A stretch of 64,000 nt of DNA, from positions 124,001 to 188,000 of the forward strand of contig JABVXV010000069.1 in the NCBI GenBank assembly GCA_013365325.1, written 5' to 3'. This DNA is from Dipetalonema caudispina (Eukaryota; Nematoda; Chromadorea; Rhabditida; Onchocercidae). Made by a program: the position numbers and the translations under genes. How positions within the stretch are numbered: the first letter of the stretch is position 1; every line of letters begins with the position of its first letter. Shown in pieces: positions 61,259 through 64,000 of the stretch. Below the pieces are notes generated by a model that was given only the letters and a program-made list of their open reading frames with translations, did not search any database and had not been told where the DNA came from.

Positions 61259-64000
61259 ATATTGGCATAAAGAAAGGAAACTGAAACATTTTACTAATTT
61301 AATTTTAATTTATATACTGTTTCATATGAAAAAGTTATTGTGAGGAAGCGGAAAAGCTCCTTTCCTTTAATAACAAAATAACATTTGGTATGGAATTCGT
61401 CTTCAGTTTCCTTTATCTTTGATTGAAATTGCGATATGATTTTGCAACATAAAACATACTTACTAATTTCTCACAGCAATGTTTTTAGATTGTAATAGTG
61501 ACATAAACAGCGTTAATATTTATCAAATTTAGATAAAGTGTCTATGATGGCTAAATTTTAATTTTGAGAAACTTGCTGTTCTAATATTTCTTTAATTTTT
61601 ATCGTATAAATTGTTTTTGCTGCGGCGAGAAGTACACAAATTATGGCTATGCGAATACTTGGATCTAAGCTTTTATTTTTGCTTGGGTTAGACTAAGAAG
61701 TTAGACCTTAGCATGAGTTAAATACATCATTTATAAAAAAAAAACTATTAACATGAAATAAACAAGAAATTATTACAAGAACTCCGTTTCATCAGTTTGT
61801 AAAAGTTGAACGAATTTGAAAGCATTCTGGTCGCAAAAGAAAATAGATTATATCATTTTAAGAGTTGAAATACAGGGATTCATCCATGCAGAAACTGCAC
61901 TTTAACTTGAAAAGGTTAATACCACTTTGAATATTCCGCTCTGAACACAACAGTTATGCTAAATTTAATCATATTTTTGCTGAAAATTTTGTTTCAAAGC
62001 GTTTTGTTTTTTGTTACTTTTACTTTTATTGGCCAAGCAACATACCATCCGATTAATAATTCGAATTTTATCGACATGATGGATATTTATTTCCCTGACG
62101 ATACTGTTAATATTACAATTTATGTGTGCCATCCAAAGTCTAACTTCATATTTTGCGCAGGCTTTTTTTTGTGACAGACAATAATATTGCACGTCAATTA
62201 AATCTTTCAAGACAGATCCCTAAATTCTTTGATTCTACCCAGTCGATTTAGTTTTTTTTCTTTTCCTTTTTTTTTGTTTGCACTTGTGCTGTTAATTATC
62301 TTCTTAATATATGTGCTAAATTCACTCTGATCATTCGAGTAGATCTCATAAGTACTCTTGTGATTTCTAAATTTTTGAAGTTAACAATACAAGCACAATT
62401 ATTACTACGTACTTGGAAGAGTAATGAAACCCATTAATTTATAGGTCTAATTGGCAAAGGCATCGCCAAACTTTTTCATGAGAAAGGTACTTAAGAATTT
62501 CTAATCGAACTACAATAATATTGATGCTTTAGTACAAATTTTTTTCTACAGCGGTTATCATTTTCTATCGTAGTATATGCATCTTAATTTTACATATAAT
62601 TTTTTTTCTATTTACTATTTTTTCTTATCCTTCATCGCTTATGTCTTCCTTATAATTCGTCATTTTTCACTTTCTCCTTAGTTCTTTTAATAACATTTAA
62701 TATCTAAAATTTATCCTATCCATGTCACTGTCATTGTTCTGACGGTGATTTAGCCATATCTTAGTAGGTGGATCTCAGTTCGCCTGCTAATATAGCACTC
62801 GATTCCATCACCTTATCCACAAACCTAATTAATTTACTACTTGTTACAAAGGAAATTTATATACCATCAACCCATTACAATCCAACACTCCTTCAAGTAA
62901 TCTTTACCTAAGAATTTATGCTACTACTGGTAAAATGACAGACCAAGAATAAAGCAACTATTCAATAATTGTAATATTTCATGCTTTCAACTTATGAACA
63001 AATCATGGAAAATGTCCACGATTGGAACGGTGATATTTGAATCAGGTATTAAATTCATATAAAAAATTTGAATGTATTACAGATATCGAAATCGAAGGAT
63101 GGTAATGATGGAGTCAATATGATCAATTTGAAAAACAAAAAAGTGCAAAGAGTAAATAATATGACAATATTGTGAATAACTGCATTAGAGACAGAGAAGA
63201 GTGAAGCCAAGTATCACTGCCATTCCCAAAATTTATGGCTGATGCGCTTAATACATCTCTGCAGCGTTTTTTAAGTACTACAGTTAGATATCTGAAGATT
63301 CCTTCAAATTTTATAAAAACCAATGTCACTTACAGATCCCAGCCAACTGCTCATGCGGAGCTATCTCAAATGTATTTCATATATTTTAGTGCATTCGTTT
63401 TTTATCTCCGTGCGATTACATCTCAATTACATGTAAATTATTGACTCAGAAAAGCAATCTAACTAGCTGCGACAATTAAATTGGTACTTCTCCATAATCG
63501 ACATAGCATTCTGAATATGAAATATGGTGACTAAACGGAAAGCAGAGACAACCAGAAAACCATGCCAATTAATTCCTGTTTAAAAAATGAGTAGTAAAGT
63601 ATATCAAAACTCACCATTTTAAATTGTAAGGTCCTCTTAACTGCTGCACTTTCTTATCAGTTTTCAGTTCAGAAAATATTTATTTTCTAAGAGTTTTAGC
63701 TGAAAATATTTATTGGATAGAATAGAAGCGTCTAACTGACACCAAAAAACTCATCTGTGAAAGAAGAGAAGCAGGTAGGAAACATCATTCAAGGGAGAAC
63801 CTAAACAACAGAATTAAACAATTTATGGGTATCATTTGGACCAGGAAGACATTTGATTTGTAATTCAACGTAGCAAGGATTGACAAAGTACACTTGTGAC
63901 AAAATATTCTCTATCACGAATTTTTTATTTGATAAGGAGGTCAAGAAAGAAGAATCTCGACTGATAATTACCACTGTTCAAATTAAATTCGTGTGTCGCG
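61259..64000. other. right end of window, no confident gene
   Basis: AT-rich DNA after tdc-1. An AATAAA at 61757-61762 could end the tdc-1 transcript. Three weak coding hints are noted: a 72-codon frame at 61959-62174 with a signal-peptide-like start, two phase-compatible segments at 62445-62486 and 63083-63105, and a frame from ATG 63235 to 63444. None has family resemblance or a full splice chain, so no gene is asserted beyond the tentative first one. Confidence 0.4.
61959..62174 (+). CDS. tentative small secreted-type ORF
   Basis: A single frame of about 72 codons with ATG near 61957. The first 28 residues are strongly hydrophobic and end in FIGQA, like a cleavable signal peptide. The remainder is polar (YHPINNSNFIDMMDIYFPDD) and ends soon after CAGFFL with two Cys. 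It could be a small secreted peptide, the first exon of a larger gene, or chance: T-rich codons make hydrophobic frames common in such DNA. No homologue is recognised. Confidence 0.2.
   Translation, partial: LNLIIFLLKILFQSVLFFVTFTFIGQATYHPINNSNFIDMMDIYFPDDTVNITIYVCHPKSNFIFCAGFFL

Noticed and set aside
63123..63444. Overlapping frames on both strands near the right edge.
   Set aside because: Neither shows a family match, splice borders or a signal that favours one strand; left as unexplained.

Overview
The window is AT-rich metazoan nuclear DNA that reads as a nematode, most likely a parasitic spirurid/filarial worm. Genes are split into many short exons. Splice acceptors follow the nematode TTTTCAG pattern. 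Several start codons sit a few bases downstream of an acceptor with no upstream exon, as expected for spliced-leader trans-splicing. One gene is a tyrosine decarboxylase of the invertebrate type, used for tyramine/octopamine. The genus cannot be fixed from sequence alone, and no bacterial, viral or CRISPR content was seen.

Layout. (1) 1-3723, minus: a LACT-family serine beta-lactamase-like protein whose C-terminus runs off the left edge. (2) 4180-6512, plus: an unassigned gene divergent from (1), with one exon junction I could not reconcile. (3) 7934-24097, plus: a complete proteasome activator PA200/PSME4 (Blm10) gene. I traced 41 exons, all phases agree, and the result is 1947 codons. (4) 24733-26603, plus: a small five-exon gene (166 aa), unassigned. 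(5) 27421-48741, minus: a receptor tyrosine phosphatase of the R3 (DEP-1-like) class with 27 exons (about 1653 aa): signal peptide, about eight fibronectin-III-like repeats, one transmembrane helix and one PTP domain. (6) 48742-56313: about 7.5 kb without a convincing gene, between two divergently transcribed genes. (7) 56314-61258, plus: a tyrosine decarboxylase (tdc-1-like). (8) 61259-64000: no confident gene, only short candidate segments.

The genes are functionally unrelated housekeeping, signalling and neurotransmitter genes in an ordinary chromosomal neighbourhood. I found no clear new biological system. The observations most worth checking are two miRNA-like hairpins inside introns of the lact gene, a 33-bp perfect inverted repeat in the tdc-1 3' region, a GC-richer island in a large dep-1 intron placed where an internal promoter could give a membrane-free phosphatase, a GC-AG intron and a 38-nt intron in PSME4, and two unassigned genes. 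Exon coordinates were worked out by hand from reading frame, splice signals and remembered family sequences. No alignment or search was run.
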